Of a stretch of DNA of 64,000 nucleotides, positions 8,401-17,388 are shown one piece after another. The position numbers were made by a program, and so were the translations under genes. Position 1 is the first letter of the stretch. Every line of letters begins with the position of its first letter. The notes below the pieces were generated by a model. It did not search any database. It worked only from the letters and a program-made list of their open reading frames with translations, and had not been told where the DNA came from. Source of the stretch: Kribbella sp. NBC_01245 (GTDB lineage Bacteria > Actinomycetota > Actinomycetes > Propionibacteriales > Kribbellaceae). The stretch lies in assembly GCF_036226525.1 (NCBI RefSeq), contig NZ_CP108487.1, positions 1,550,001 to 1,614,000 of the forward strand, in the 5' to 3' direction.

Positions 8401-8656
8401 CACGGTCGGACGCAAAATGCGGCCCCCGTCCCGAAACCCCCCGCCACGGTCGGACGCAAAATGCGGCCCCCGTCCCGAAACCCCCCGCCACGGTCGGACG
8501 CAAAATGCGGGTGCTGCGCGGCAGCCCCCGGCCACGGTTAGACGCGAAATGGGGCCAGAACCAGGTGACGGTCGGACGCAGAATGCGGCCGACCCAAGCC
8601 CACGGTCCGACGCGAAATGCGGCCAGAACCAGGTGACGGTCGGACGCAAAGTGCGG
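8401..8656 (+). repeat. 22-bp repeat array, seven units, forward block
   Basis: Seven units close to CACGGTCGGACGCAAAATGC plus GG, starting at 8401, 8445, 8489, 8533, 8567, 8601 and 8635. The period is 44 bp for the first three steps and 34 bp for the last three, and the sequence between units is partly conserved too (for example CCAGAACCAGG twice). It lies between a plus-strand and a minus-strand gene that converge. Units carry independent point changes, so this is an old array rather than a recent duplication. Confidence 0.9.
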
Positions 8657-8695
8657 ACCGCCCCGATATCCCCGGCGCAAGACCCACGGGCGACT

Positions 8696-8780
8696 TTGTG
8701 GAAAACCCTCCCGCGAAGTGCCTCGTTACGTCGCGCGTGGGCAAACACAACAAGGCACCTCGCGGGAGGGTTTTCCACAA
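8696..8780. repeat. Hairpin with 28-bp arms at the centre of the repeat arrays
   Basis: Arms 8696-8723 and 8753-8780 are reverse complements with one mismatch; the outer 20 bp (TTGTGGAAAACCCTCCCGCG) are perfect. The loop is 29 nt. The tips carry TTTTCCACA, one base from the DnaA-box-like TTGTCCACA seen at the second array. The hairpin separates the forward block of 22-bp units (8401-8656) from the reverse block (8857-9096), so the whole locus is roughly mirror symmetric. It could be a bidirectional terminator or a protein-binding cruciform. Confidence 0.85.
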
Positions 8781-8856
8781 TTTGGCGCAGGCTTGTGCGG
8801 GTTCCGCTTGTCCGCAGGTTCTGCGCGCCGAGTCCGGCCCCGGCCCAAGGTTCTGG

Positions 8857-9096
8857 CCGCATTCCGCGTCCGACCGTGGCCGGGGCTTCGGGCCGGGGTC
8901 CGTATTTCGGGTCCGACCGTGGATGGGGTTGGCCGGGCAGCTTCCGGATTTCGCGTCCGACCGTGGGCCGGGCTTGTCGGGAAGCTCCCGCATTTTGGGT
9001 CCGACCGTCGACGGGGCTGGCCGGGAAGGTCTCGCATTCTGGGTCCGACCGTGGGCGGGGGTTGCCGGGGAGCCCCGCACTTTGCGTCCGATCGGC
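8857..9096 (-). repeat. 22-bp repeat array, six units, reverse block
   Basis: Six units in the opposite orientation to those at 8401, at about 8857, 8900, 8944, 8988, 9032 and 9075, period 43-44 bp. On the plus strand they read like CCGCATTCCGCGTCCGACCG. The spacers here are G-rich (GGGCTGGCCGGGAAG type) and differ from those of the forward block. The last unit ends 13 bp before the stop codon of the ABC permease gene. Confidence 0.9.
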
Positions 9097-9108
9097 GGGA
9101 TGGGTGGG

Positions 9109-11424
9109 TTATTCGGTGCGGAGGGCGGTGGTGGTGGGGGTTCGGGCGGCCCAGGTGGCGGGGAGGAGGGCGCCGAGGATGGCTAGGGGGAGGCCGCCGG
9201 TTAGGAGGAGGGCTAGTTCGGGGGGTTGGTAGACGGCGAGGATGGAGGGTGGGAGTACGAGGCCGGCGCTGTTGCCCATGGCGGGCATTACCCAGCCGTG
9301 GAGGGCGATGCCTAGTGGTACGCCGATCAGGCCGGCGGCTAGGCCGGTGAGGGTTACCGAGGTGATGACCATGGCGATGGTTTGGCGTGGGGTCATGCCG
9401 AGGGCTTTGTGGATGCCGAGTTCCTGGATGCGTTCGCGGGTGTCGAGGACGACGCCGTTGAGTACGCCGAGGGCGGCCACGACGACGAGCATGAGCGTCA
9501 GCATTGCCGCGAGAGCGTTCAGCGTGACGACGATGCTGCTCCCGTTCTCGCCGCTGCCAACGTTGGCCGTCACGCCAAGCGGGTCAAGGGCCTTGTTCAA
9601 CGAGGTGGTGTAGCTCGCGACGTCGACGCCGGGATCGACCGCGATGTGGTGGGATCTCACCGTCAGACCGGTCGCGCCGGCGAAGGTCGCGGTGTCGGCG
9701 AACACCTCGAGACCGTCGTTGCTGGTGTCGAAGACCTCGCCGACGATGCGTACGGTGTAGCTCTTGCCGTGGTGCTTGAGGGTGAGGGTGTCACCGACGC
9801 GGGTGCCCGTGGCGGTGAGCAGTGGCGTCGGGACCACCGCCTCGCCGACCTGGCTGAACCAGCGTCCCGAGATCATCCGATACCCGCCCCACGAGGCGTC
9901 ACCCGTGAACGCGATGACGGTAATCGCGCCGGTCACGCCCGGTACGGTCGCCTCGGTCGTCGCCGCACCGTAGTGCGCGCGCGTGCCAGGCTGCGCCGCG
10001 ATCGCTGCCGCAATAGCGACCGGATCAGGCTCCTTCTCCGGAGCGCCCGGACCATTCGGGCCAGGCTCGCGCTGGCCGCCAATGCCACCACCACCGCCGG
10101 CTCCGATCGTGACGTCGGCGACGTCGTGGGCCCGCGCGGACAGGACCTCGCTCAACGACGACGTCAGCCCCACGCTGAACGTCACGGCCGTCGTACCGAA
10201 GACGATCGCCGCGCCCATCGCCAACGTACGAGCGGGCCGCGCGAACGGCCGCGCCAATCCCAAACTGACCGTCCTCGGAACCCGCAACCGCGAGGTCAAC
10301 CGCGAAGCCCAAACGCCGCGACCAGCATGCGGCGTACGCCCGACGGCAATCGCGTCGACCGTACGGAGGCGACCTGCGCGCCAGGCACTCGCCCAGGCGG
10401 CAAGCGCGACGACGCCGAGCACGAGGACGACGACGACCACGTTCACCCAGGGCGTGACGGCCAACGGCGTCGTGCCGTACGCCTCGGTGGTCTGGGCCAT
10501 CACGGGGATGGCGAGAAGGTTGCCCACGACAACGCCGAGCGCCGTACCGACTGTTGCCGGGAGCAACGCCTGGGCGAGATACGCGCGTACGACCTGCGCA
10601 GGGGTGAAGCCGATCGCTTTGAGGATGCCGATCCGGCGAAGGCTCGCGCCGACCGTTCCCGCGACGACGTTGGCGACGATCAGCACCGACATCACCAGGC
10701 CGAGGAGACCGAAGGCCATGAGGAAAGGTACGAACAACGCGGTGTCGCGTTCGGCGGTCTTCTTGAGCGTGAGCCAGGACTGGGTGCCGACCACGGGCAG
10801 GCCGGCCGTCACCGCGTCCGCGTCAACCGAACCGCCGTTGAACCGATAGAGCATCTGGTAGCCGGCAAGGCCCAGCGACGCGATCTCGGAGGGCACCACC
10901 CAGCCATCGGCAGTACGACTGACCGACCGCGCCACGCCGACCACCTTCAGCGTCCGACCACCCGCGAGGGTGACCTGGATGCCGAGGCGTTGGGGGAGTG
11001 CGGCGTCGGTCGACACCACGATCTCGCCCGGCCCGGTCGCCCATCGCCCGGACGTCAGCGATACGCGGTCAACGGCCGCGTTGGACGGGTCAGCACGGCC
11101 AACGACCGACAGCGGGGCGCCGAACCTACCGGGCGCCATCTCCGGAGTGATCGTGGCGACCCCGAACGGGCCGGCGCTGGCCTCGGCCGCGGCGGCGCCA
11201 GCGGTGATCTTCGCCGCCGACGCCTTCGCGGCATCGAACTGCGCCGACAAATGGGCGCCCTGCTGCCGGGCAAACGCCTTCTCAAAAGGCGCGCGAGACG
11301 CGACGAGCAGCGAGACGCCGAGTACCGAAGCGGCCACCGCCATCAACGTGGCCAACCCGATCACGATGGTCGGCACCCGACGTCGCGCGACGCCCGAGCG
11401 AACGACCCGGCCCAACGCGCTCAT
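9109..11424 (-). CDS. ABC transporter permease, FtsX/MacB type (two FtsX domains)
   Basis: 771 residues. One N-terminal TM helix, a periplasmic-type (MacB_PCD) loop at about 45-230, three TM helices to ~360, then a second TM, loop and three-TM set, ending with GLPLAILGALLPATWAARTP. This is the duplicated FtsX fold found in exporters that pair with a LolD/MacB-type ATPase. Such systems extrude lantibiotics, peptides or lipids, or work by mechanotransmission. The ATPase gene lies just upstream with a 4-bp overlap (11421-11424), so the two form one operon. A histidine kinase and response regulator diverge from it at 12317. A glycine-rich linker (GAGGGGGIGG) sits in the second loop. Confidence 0.9.
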   Translation of the reverse strand: MSALGRVVRSGVARRRVPTIVIGLATLMAVAASVLGVSLLVASRAPFEKAFARQQGAHLSAQFDAAKASAAKITAGAAAAEASAGPFGVATITPEMAPGRFGAPLSVVGRADPSNAAVDRVSLTSGRWATGPGEIVVSTDAALPQRLGIQVTLAGGRTLKVVGVARSVSRTADGWVVPSEIASLGLAGYQMLYRFNGGSVDADAVTAGLPVVGTQSWLTLKKTAERDTALFVPFLMAFGLLGLVMSVLIVANVVAGTVGASLRRIGILKAIGFTPAQVVRAYLAQALLPATVGTALGVVVGNLLAIPVMAQTTEAYGTTPLAVTPWVNVVVVVLVLGVVALAAWASAWRAGRLRTVDAIAVGRTPHAGRGVWASRLTSRLRVPRTVSLGLARPFARPARTLAMGAAIVFGTTAVTFSVGLTSSLSEVLSARAHDVADVTIGAGGGGGIGGQREPGPNGPGAPEKEPDPVAIAAAIAAQPGTRAHYGAATTEATVPGVTGAITVIAFTGDASWGGYRMISGRWFSQVGEAVVPTPLLTATGTRVGDTLTLKHHGKSYTVRIVGEVFDTSNDGLEVFADTATFAGATGLTVRSHHIAVDPGVDVASYTTSLNKALDPLGVTANVGSGENGSSIVVTLNALAAMLTLMLVVVAALGVLNGVVLDTRERIQELGIHKALGMTPRQTIAMVITSVTLTGLAAGLIGVPLGIALHGWVMPAMGNSAGLVLPPSILAVYQPPELALLLTGGLPLAILGALLPATWAARTPTTTALRTE

Positions 11425-12119
11425 CGGACCGCCGCCGTCAGGGTCGCGCCGTCGGACGCGATCCGGCCGTCGACCAGCTCGATCGTGCGAGTCGTGCAGG
11501 CCCGGGCCAGGCCGAGGTCATGCGTGACGACCACGATGGTCTGGCCATCCGCGTTCAACTCGGTGAGCAACCGGCACACCTCTTCGCCGGCGGCAGTGTC
11601 CAACGCGCCGGTCGGCTCGTCTGCGAGGAGCAACGCCGGCCGGTTCATCAGCGCCCGGGCCACCGCGACGCGTTGACGCTCACCGCCTGACAGCCGGCCC
11701 GGATACGCGCCGGCGTGACGGGCGATGCCGAGGTTCTCGAGCAACTCCTCCGCGCGCCGATGTGCCGTACCGCGCGCCATCCCGGCCAACTGCGCGGGCA
11801 GTACGACGTTGTCGGCGACCGTCAGATCGTCCAGCAGGTTGAAGAACTGGAACACCATGCCGATTTTGGCCCGCCGGTACAACGCCGAGCCGGCCTCGCC
11901 CAGTTGGTCCACGCGTACTCCGTCGACCGTGACCGTGCCCGCGTCCGGACGGTCGAGGCCCGCGATCAGGTTGAGCAGGGTGGACTTGCCGCTGCCGGAC
12001 GGGCCGAGGATCGCGACCGCCTCACCGGCTCGCACGGCGAACGACGCCTCCTGCAACGCGGGCGGCCCATCGTCGTACTTGCGGCTCACATCGCGCAGCT
12101 CGATCACCGGCGTGCTCAT
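11421..12119 (-). CDS. ABC transporter ATP-binding protein, LolD/MacB type
   Basis: 232 residues. Walker A GPSGSGKST (39-47), Q-loop MVFQFFNLLDDLTV, signature LSGGERQRVA (143-152), Walker B LLLADEPTGALD (D167, E168) and H-loop VVTHD. The NLL after the Q-loop and the TGALD after Walker B are typical of the MacB/LolD/FtsE export ATPases. The ATG at 12119 follows AGGGAG at proper spacing. Its stop overlaps the permease start by 4 bp (translational coupling). Transcription starts in the shared divergent region with the two-component system at 12317. Confidence 0.95.
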   Translation of the reverse strand: MSTPVIELRDVSRKYDDGPPALQEASFAVRAGEAVAILGPSGSGKSTLLNLIAGLDRPDAGTVTVDGVRVDQLGEAGSALYRRAKIGMVFQFFNLLDDLTVADNVVLPAQLAGMARGTAHRRAEELLENLGIARHAGAYPGRLSGGERQRVAVARALMNRPALLLADEPTGALDTAAGEEVCRLLTELNADGQTIVVVTHDLGLARACTTRTIELVDGRIASDGATLTAAVR

Positions 12120-12240
12120 ATTCGCTCCCTAGCTTCGTGGTCCTCGGGTGGATGACCTTGAAGCTAGGTGCGTTCACGCTGCCGGTACGTCGGCCGCCCG
12201 GGCCATTTCGGCTACCGCGCTGGGCTGACGTCATCCTTGC

Positions 12241-12263
12241 GATGTATACAACCGATGTACAAC
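12241..12263. promoter_or_regulatory. Tandem direct repeat in the ABC/two-component divergent promoter region
   Basis: GATGTATACAACC (12241-12253) is followed directly by GATGTACAAC (12254-12263), a near-direct repeat of A+T-richer sequence in G+C-rich surroundings. It lies 122 bp upstream of the exporter ATPase start and 54 bp upstream of the kinase start, where the response regulator encoded at 13618 would be expected to bind. The function is inferred from position only. Confidence 0.4.
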
Positions 12264-12316
12264 ATGTCGACGCGTGGTGGACGACAAGGCCCTGTCCAGG
12301 CGACGACAATGGGCCA

Positions 12317-13621
12317 GTGACGAGCCCTGGCCCCACCTCACGCTGGCCTGTGATCCGGTTCGTCACGCGTCAGACCGGCCCGCCCTGCCACCCAACTCGC
12401 CGCAATCAGCTCTTCGACGCGTTGCTGGCCCTGGTACTCGGCATCTTGATGTTCCGGTTCGCGGAGGACAACGCAGAGCAGCTCGAAGGCCCGGACAGGC
12501 CGCCCTTCATGTTCGGGCCGTTAGGACCCCCCGAAGACGGCCCAGGGGCGGCCTTGGTGGTGTTGGCGATCGTGGCGTCGGTCGCTCTCGCACTTCGCCG
12601 GCGCTATCCGCTGGCGGTGTTGTGGGTAGTGACGGCTGCGGCGATGGTGACGCCGACGGACCTTCAGAAGCTGACGTTCTACGCATCTGTCATCGCCGTC
12701 TATACCGCCGCGATGTACAGCCCGTACCGAGGGGCGACCTTGGTGACGCTGCCGCTCGCGGTGGTGCTCGTGACCACGGCGGGGGACTCGGCCACCTCGT
12801 TCATGCCCGACGAGTACGTGCCGTTGCTCGTCCTGATCCCGATCGCCGTGACGGCTAACGGCCTGCGCAACTGGCGTATGCGCAGCGATGAAGGCCAAGC
12901 CCGGCTGGCCCAGGTCGAGCGCGAACAAGCCGAGGCGCTCCGCCGGGCCGTCGAAACCGAACGCGCCCGGATCGCCCGCGACCTCCACGACGTGGTGACG
13001 CATAACGTCAGCGTGATGGTGATCCAGGCCGGCGCCGCTCGCAAGATCATGGCCAGCGATCCCGAGCAGGCGAGTACGGCGTTGCTCGCGGTCGAGGCCG
13101 GCGGCCGCGCGGCGATGGCCGAACTCCGGCACGTGATGGGGCTGCTCACCATGAACGACCCCGACGATCCGGCCGACCTGGAACCGCAGCCGGGTCTGGG
13201 CCAGCTCGAGAGCCTCATCGGCAGAGTTCGCGATACCGGTCTGCCGGTCGAACTGGCCGTGACCGGAACCGCGCGGCCGTTGCCGCCCGGGGTTGAACTC
13301 GCCGCATATCGGGTGGTGCAGGAGGCGCTGACCAATACGGTCAAACACACGTCGGGGGCTAGCGCCTCGGTGACCATCGAGTACGGCGACGACCAGTTGC
13401 GGGTGGAGGTCCTCGACACCGGCGGCGATCCGGGCGAACTCGTGGCCGACGGCAACGGTCGCGGGTTGATCGGCCTGCGCGAGCGACTAGCCGTGTACGG
13501 CGGGACCTTGCACACCGTACGACGTCCGCGCGGCGGCTACCGTGTCGAGGCGATCATCCCGCTGGCCGCGCCGACGCCGGCGGCACCGACAACGTCCGCA
13601 CCGACTACGGAGGCACCGTGA
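12317..13621 (+). CDS. Two-component sensor histidine kinase (NarL/DesK class, HisKA_3)
   Basis: 434 residues from GTG 12317. Four to five TM helices lie between about 32 and 182 with almost no extracellular domain, then a short coiled coil, the phospho-acceptor box ERARIARDLHDVV (H224), and a HATPase domain with N-box VVQEALTNTVKH and G-box GRGLIGLRERLAVYGG. This intramembrane-sensing build fits envelope-stress or antibiotic sensing. An in-frame extension upstream to 12137 would cross the repeats of the promoter region and is rejected. The stop codon overlaps the GTG start of the response regulator (TGA within CGTGA). Divergent from the MacB-like exporter operon, the likely target. Confidence 0.9.
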   Translation: MTSPGPTSRWPVIRFVTRQTGPPCHPTRRNQLFDALLALVLGILMFRFAEDNAEQLEGPDRPPFMFGPLGPPEDGPGAALVVLAIVASVALALRRRYPLAVLWVVTAAAMVTPTDLQKLTFYASVIAVYTAAMYSPYRGATLVTLPLAVVLVTTAGDSATSFMPDEYVPLLVLIPIAVTANGLRNWRMRSDEGQARLAQVEREQAEALRRAVETERARIARDLHDVVTHNVSVMVIQAGAARKIMASDPEQASTALLAVEAGGRAAMAELRHVMGLLTMNDPDDPADLEPQPGLGQLESLIGRVRDTGLPVELAVTGTARPLPPGVELAAYRVVQEALTNTVKHTSGASASVTIEYGDDQLRVEVLDTGGDPGELVADGNGRGLIGLRERLAVYGGTLHTVRRPRGGYRVEAIIPLAAPTPAAPTTSAPTTEAP

Positions 13622-14298
13622 CCGAATTGCGCGTCGTCGTCGCGGATGACCAGACGCTGGTCCGGACCGGCTTCCGGATGATCCTGAACGCGGACGGGAT
13701 CGACGTCGTGGCCGAGGCGACCAATGGCGCCGAGGCGGTCGACGCGGTACGCCGTACCCGGCCGGACGTGGTGCTGATGGACGTCCGCATGCCCGAACTC
13801 GACGGGCTGGAGGCCACCCGGCGCATTCTGACCGGCGCCCCCGGCGAACCGCGCGTGATCATCCTGACGACGTTCGACCTCGACCAGTACGTCTATGCCG
13901 CGTTGAATGCCGGCGCAAGTGGCTTCCTGCTCAAGGACGTCACGCCCGAGCACCTGGTCGCCGCCGTACGGACGGTGCGTGCGGGGGATGCGCTGCTGGC
14001 GCCGAGCATCACCCGGCGACTGGTCGAGCGATTCGCCCAGCGCGATGGTGACGTCGCCGCCGTACATCGGGACCTCACGGCACTCACGCCGCGCGAGCTC
14101 GAGGTCCTCGGCCTACTCGCCCGAGGCCTCAGCAACGCCGAACTGGCCGCGCGACTTCAGTTGTCCGAGGCAACGGTCAAGACGCATGTCGCCCGCATCC
14201 TCGGCAAACTCGGCCTGCGCGATCGCGTCCAGGCCGTCATCGTCGGCTACGAAACAGGACTGGTCAGTGTCGGTGGCCAAGGGACCGCACAAACCTAG
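13618..14298 (+). CDS. Response regulator, NarL/LuxR family
   Basis: 226 residues: receiver domain 1-120 with acidic pair D10/D11, phospho-acceptor D55 (VVLMDVRMPE), T in ILTTFD and K in FLLKD, then a LuxR-type HTH at about 155-215 (LTPRELEVLGLLARGLSN, LSEATVKTHVARILGKLGLR). It is translated from a GTG that overlaps the kinase stop, so it is the cognate partner. Its last 35 bp overlap the 3' end of the convergent DUF389 gene. Confidence 0.95.
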   Translation: MTELRVVVADDQTLVRTGFRMILNADGIDVVAEATNGAEAVDAVRRTRPDVVLMDVRMPELDGLEATRRILTGAPGEPRVIILTTFDLDQYVYAALNAGASGFLLKDVTPEHLVAAVRTVRAGDALLAPSITRRLVERFAQRDGDVAAVHRDLTALTPRELEVLGLLARGLSNAELAARLQLSEATVKTHVARILGKLGLRDRVQAVIVGYETGLVSVGGQGTAQT

Positions 14299-15220
14299 AG
14301 GGCCGTACGGCTGCCTTCTGGATCAGCAAAGTGGCGATGCCCGCAAGCGTCATCCCGGCGAGGTTGATGCCGAGTTGGGCCGCGGAGCCGCCGATCTGGT
14401 GCGGCGCGCCGAGCGCCAGGGAGAGCGCGAGATCGCCTGCCGCCGGGACCGTCGTGACCGAGATGAAGACGCCGACCAACGCGTTCGAACGACCCGCCGT
14501 CTGCGAGAGCACCCCCGCACATCCGGCGAGCACCGCCACGACCGCGGACCACTTGTCCGGCCGCCAGATGAACCCGGTCAACGGACGCGCCGCCGTCACA
14601 TCGGCGAGGTCGATCCACCCGACACCGCGTGCGACCAGCGCCGCCAGAGCCGTCGCCACGATCGCGACTAAGAACCCGGCCACCAACAACCGCAGCGACC
14701 GGACTGCCAGATCGCGACGACCGAGCGCCAGCCCGAGCGCAAGAGCCACCACCACCGCGAACTCCGGCCCGACCACCATCGCGCCGACCACCAGAATGGC
14801 CGAATCGGTGACGACGGCAACGGCCGCGATCATCGTGGCGAGGGTGAGGAACGTGTAGTACGCCCACGACCCGCGCGCCTCGCCGTACGCCTGATCGACC
14901 ACGGCATCCCACACCACCGCGTCATCGGGCGCACCCGGCGCGGCCGCCTCGGTGGCCCGCGCGTTCTTCGAAGGGGAGGCGTCCACGACGGTGACGGCGA
15001 CGGCGCCCTCGTCGTACATGCCCTCAGCCTTCAGCCAGGACAGGATGTCAGAGGTGGCCTCGCGGGTGACGTCGCAGTGCACGACGTCGCCGGCCGGACG
15101 GCGGGCGGCTCCGGGCAGTACGACGATATTCGTGGCTCGGTCGTCGGTCATCAGGGTGTCTGTGACCGTCTCGGTGCGATCCGCGGGGACGATCAGGCGA
15201 AGGTGCATCACGGTCACCAT
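14264..15220 (-). CDS. DUF389 family membrane protein
   Basis: 318 residues. A soluble N-terminal region of about 120 residues (MHLRLIVPADRTETVTDTL, then ILSWLKAEGMYDEGAVAVTV) precedes six or so TM helices. The DUF389 core GAMVVGPEFAVVVALALGLALGRRDL lies at about 165-190, and further helices reach the C-terminus. The family's function is unknown. ATG 15220 or 15208 are both possible; an open frame continues upstream to 15448 without family resemblance and overlaps the permease gene, so it is discarded. The 3' end overlaps the response regulator gene by 35 bp, tail to tail. Confidence 0.85.
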   Translation of the reverse strand: MVTVMHLRLIVPADRTETVTDTLMTDDRATNIVVLPGAARRPAGDVVHCDVTREATSDILSWLKAEGMYDEGAVAVTVVDASPSKNARATEAAAPGAPDDAVVWDAVVDQAYGEARGSWAYYTFLTLATMIAAVAVVTDSAILVVGAMVVGPEFAVVVALALGLALGRRDLAVRSLRLLVAGFLVAIVATALAALVARGVGWIDLADVTAARPLTGFIWRPDKWSAVVAVLAGCAGVLSQTAGRSNALVGVFISVTTVPAAGDLALSLALGAPHQIGGSAAQLGINLAGMTLAGIATLLIQKAAVRPSRFVRSLGHRH

Positions 15221-15338
15221 CTTGACAGGCCGCCCACTTGGCCAGGTTCTGACGCGACCTTTACCGGCCACGCCGGACAGGTGTACCCGTGGGATGGGAC
15301 TGTGATGCACTGCATGAACAGGGACTGAGGAGGACAGC

Positions 15339-16751
15339 ATGAGCGCAACTCCGCAAACGGCCGGGACGGACACCGGACGGCCTGAGCTGAAACGGGTGAT
15401 GGGCCCAGGCCTGTTGCTGTTGTTCGTGGTCGGGGACATCCTCGGCACCGGTGTCTACGCGCTGACCGGTAAGGTCGCGGGCCAGGTCGGCGGCGCCGTC
15501 TGGCTGCCGTTCCTCTGCGCGTTCGTCGTCGCGCTGCTGACGGCGACGAGTTATCTGGAGCTGGTCACCAAGTATCCGAAGGCCGGTGGCGCCGCGGTCT
15601 ATACGCACAAGGCGTTCGGGGTGCACTTCCTGACTTTTCTGCTCTGTTTCGCGGTGATGTGCTCGGGTCTGACCTCGGCCTCCAGCGCGTCCAAGGCCTT
15701 CGCGTCGAACTTCTTCGCGGCCGTCGGGATCGACTCCTCCCGGGGTTCGGTGCTGATGATCACCTCGCTGGCGTTCATGACGTTGATTGCCATCGTCAAC
15801 CTTCGCGGTGTCGGCGAGAGTGTCAAGGCGAACGTCGTGCTGACCCTGATCGAGTTGTCCGGTCTGCTGATCGTGATCGGCGTCGGCGTCTGGGCGATCG
15901 CGGGTGGCGATGGCGACACCTCGCGGCTGAACGATTTCAACGTGCCGGAGGGTAAGACGGCGTTCAGTTCGGTGACCGCGGCGACGGCGCTGGCGTTCTT
16001 CGCGATGGTCGGCTTCGAGGACTCGGTGAACATGGCCGAGGAGACCAAGGACCCGGTCCGGATCTTCCCGAAGATCATGCTGACCGGTCTGGTCGTCACC
16101 GGTCTCATCTACATCATGGTCGCGATCTCGGCGGTCACGCTGGTCTCTCCGGAGAACCTGAACAAGGGCAATACCCCGCTACTGCAAGTGGTCAATGTCG
16201 GCGCACCTGGATTCCCGATCGAGATCTTCGCGTGGATCACGATGTTCGCGGTCGCCAACTCGGCGCTGATCAACATGCTGATGGCGAGTCGTCTGCTGTA
16301 CGGCATGTCGCACGAGAAGGTGCTGCCGGGACCGCTCGGCCGGGTCCTGCAAACACGCCGTACGCCGTGGGTGGCGATCATCTTCACGACGCTGCTGGCC
16401 TTCGCGCTGATCGGGTTCGCGGACCTCACCGCTTTGGGTGGCACGACGGCGTTCCTGTTGCTGTGCGTGTTCGCGATCGTCAATCTCGCGGTCCTGGTCC
16501 TGCGTAAGGACAAGGTGGAGCACAAGCACTTCCACGCCCCGACCCTGCTGCCCATCCTCGGTGGGGTGCTCTGCGTCTACCTGGCGAGTCCGTTGTCGGG
16601 CCGCGCGACGAAGGACTACGAGATCGCCGGCTGGCTGATGCTGATCGGCGTTGGCTTGTGGGCGCTCACCTGGCTGCTGAACAAGTACGTCTTCAACCGG
16701 ACCGCGGACTTCGACCCGACCCACCTCGACCCGAGCGGACCCGTCAACTGA
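15339..16751 (+). CDS. APC-family amino acid permease
   Basis: 470 residues, about twelve TM helices, with the APC-superfamily motif at the start of TM1 (GPGLLLLFVVGDILGTGVYA) where an unwound GxG helix binds the substrate amine, and SYLELVTKYPKAGGAAVYTH after TM2. TM6 carries ATALAFFAMVGFED. Cationic or neutral amino acids are likely substrates by family, not provable here. A clear AGGAGG ends 6 bp before ATG 15339. Confidence 0.9.
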   Translation: MSATPQTAGTDTGRPELKRVMGPGLLLLFVVGDILGTGVYALTGKVAGQVGGAVWLPFLCAFVVALLTATSYLELVTKYPKAGGAAVYTHKAFGVHFLTFLLCFAVMCSGLTSASSASKAFASNFFAAVGIDSSRGSVLMITSLAFMTLIAIVNLRGVGESVKANVVLTLIELSGLLIVIGVGVWAIAGGDGDTSRLNDFNVPEGKTAFSSVTAATALAFFAMVGFEDSVNMAEETKDPVRIFPKIMLTGLVVTGLIYIMVAISAVTLVSPENLNKGNTPLLQVVNVGAPGFPIEIFAWITMFAVANSALINMLMASRLLYGMSHEKVLPGPLGRVLQTRRTPWVAIIFTTLLAFALIGFADLTALGGTTAFLLLCVFAIVNLAVLVLRKDKVEHKHFHAPTLLPILGGVLCVYLASPLSGRATKDYEIAGWLMLIGVGLWALTWLLNKYVFNRTADFDPTHLDPSGPVN

Positions 16752-16785
16752 GCGCGGGTTTGGTTCGGTAGGGCATCTTGGTTCC

Positions 16786-17388
16786 ATGAGTTCGACATCG
16801 CCCGCCCCGATCCGCCGCCCGGGTAAGACCGGGTCCCGGATCGGCGGCGGGCTGCAATTCCTCGCGCTGCTGATCGGCCTGATGTGGATCAGCGAGGTGG
16901 TCGACACCGCGCTGAACAACTCACTCGATCAGTACGGCATCATCGCGCGGACTGGGGATGGGCTGGTCGGCATCCTTACGGCGCCGTTCCTGCATCTCGG
17001 CTTCGGGCATCTGATCTCGAACACGCTGCCGTTGGTCACTCTTGGTGCCCTGATCGCGATCGGCGGCGCGATGCGGCTGTTCTCGGTGACGGCGATCGTG
17101 GGGGTCATCGGTGGTTTCGCCACTTGGTTGTCCTCGCCGCCGAACACGGTCACGATCGGCGCCAGCGGTCTCGTCTTCGGCTACGCCGCCTACCTCGTCG
17201 CTCGCGGCCTGTTCAACCGCCGCATCGGCCAGGTCCTGATCGGCCTGGTCGTCATCCTCGTCTGGGGCGGCGCCCTCCTTGGCGGCCTACTCCCACAAGA
17301 CGGCATCTCCTGGCAAGGCCACCTCTTCGGCGCCGCCGCCGGCGTCCTAGCCGCCTGGCTCCTAGCCGACGAGCGCCGCTCTAGCTAA
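16786..17388 (+). CDS. Rhomboid-family intramembrane serine protease
   Basis: 200 residues with six TM helices. The rhomboid signature is complete: HLISN (H75, N79) in TM2, the GASG motif with nucleophile S127 in TM4, and catalytic H179 in TM6 (WQGHLFGAAAG). It cleaves TM segments within the membrane; the substrates are unknown. The N-terminal tail (about 20 residues, basic) is cytoplasmic. The final codons are C-rich, and the gene overlaps the convergent dehydratase gene by 8 bp. Confidence 0.9.
   Translation: MSSTSPAPIRRPGKTGSRIGGGLQFLALLIGLMWISEVVDTALNNSLDQYGIIARTGDGLVGILTAPFLHLGFGHLISNTLPLVTLGALIAIGGAMRLFSVTAIVGVIGGFATWLSSPPNTVTIGASGLVFGYAAYLVARGLFNRRIGQVLIGLVVILVWGGALLGGLLPQDGISWQGHLFGAAAGVLAAWLLADERRSS

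Noticed and set aside
8401-9096. Possible CRISPR array
   Set aside because: Units invert halfway, intervals are semi-conserved rather than unique, unit similarity extends into the spacers, and no cas genes are near.
8417-9350. Frames of 90-270 codons through the repeat region on both strands
   Set aside because: They are translations of the 22-bp repeats and stay open only because of composition.
9382-11676. 764-codon open frame on the plus strand
   Set aside because: Exact antisense of the FtsX permease and ABC ATPase; Arg/His/Asp-rich composition typical of shadow frames in high-GC DNA.
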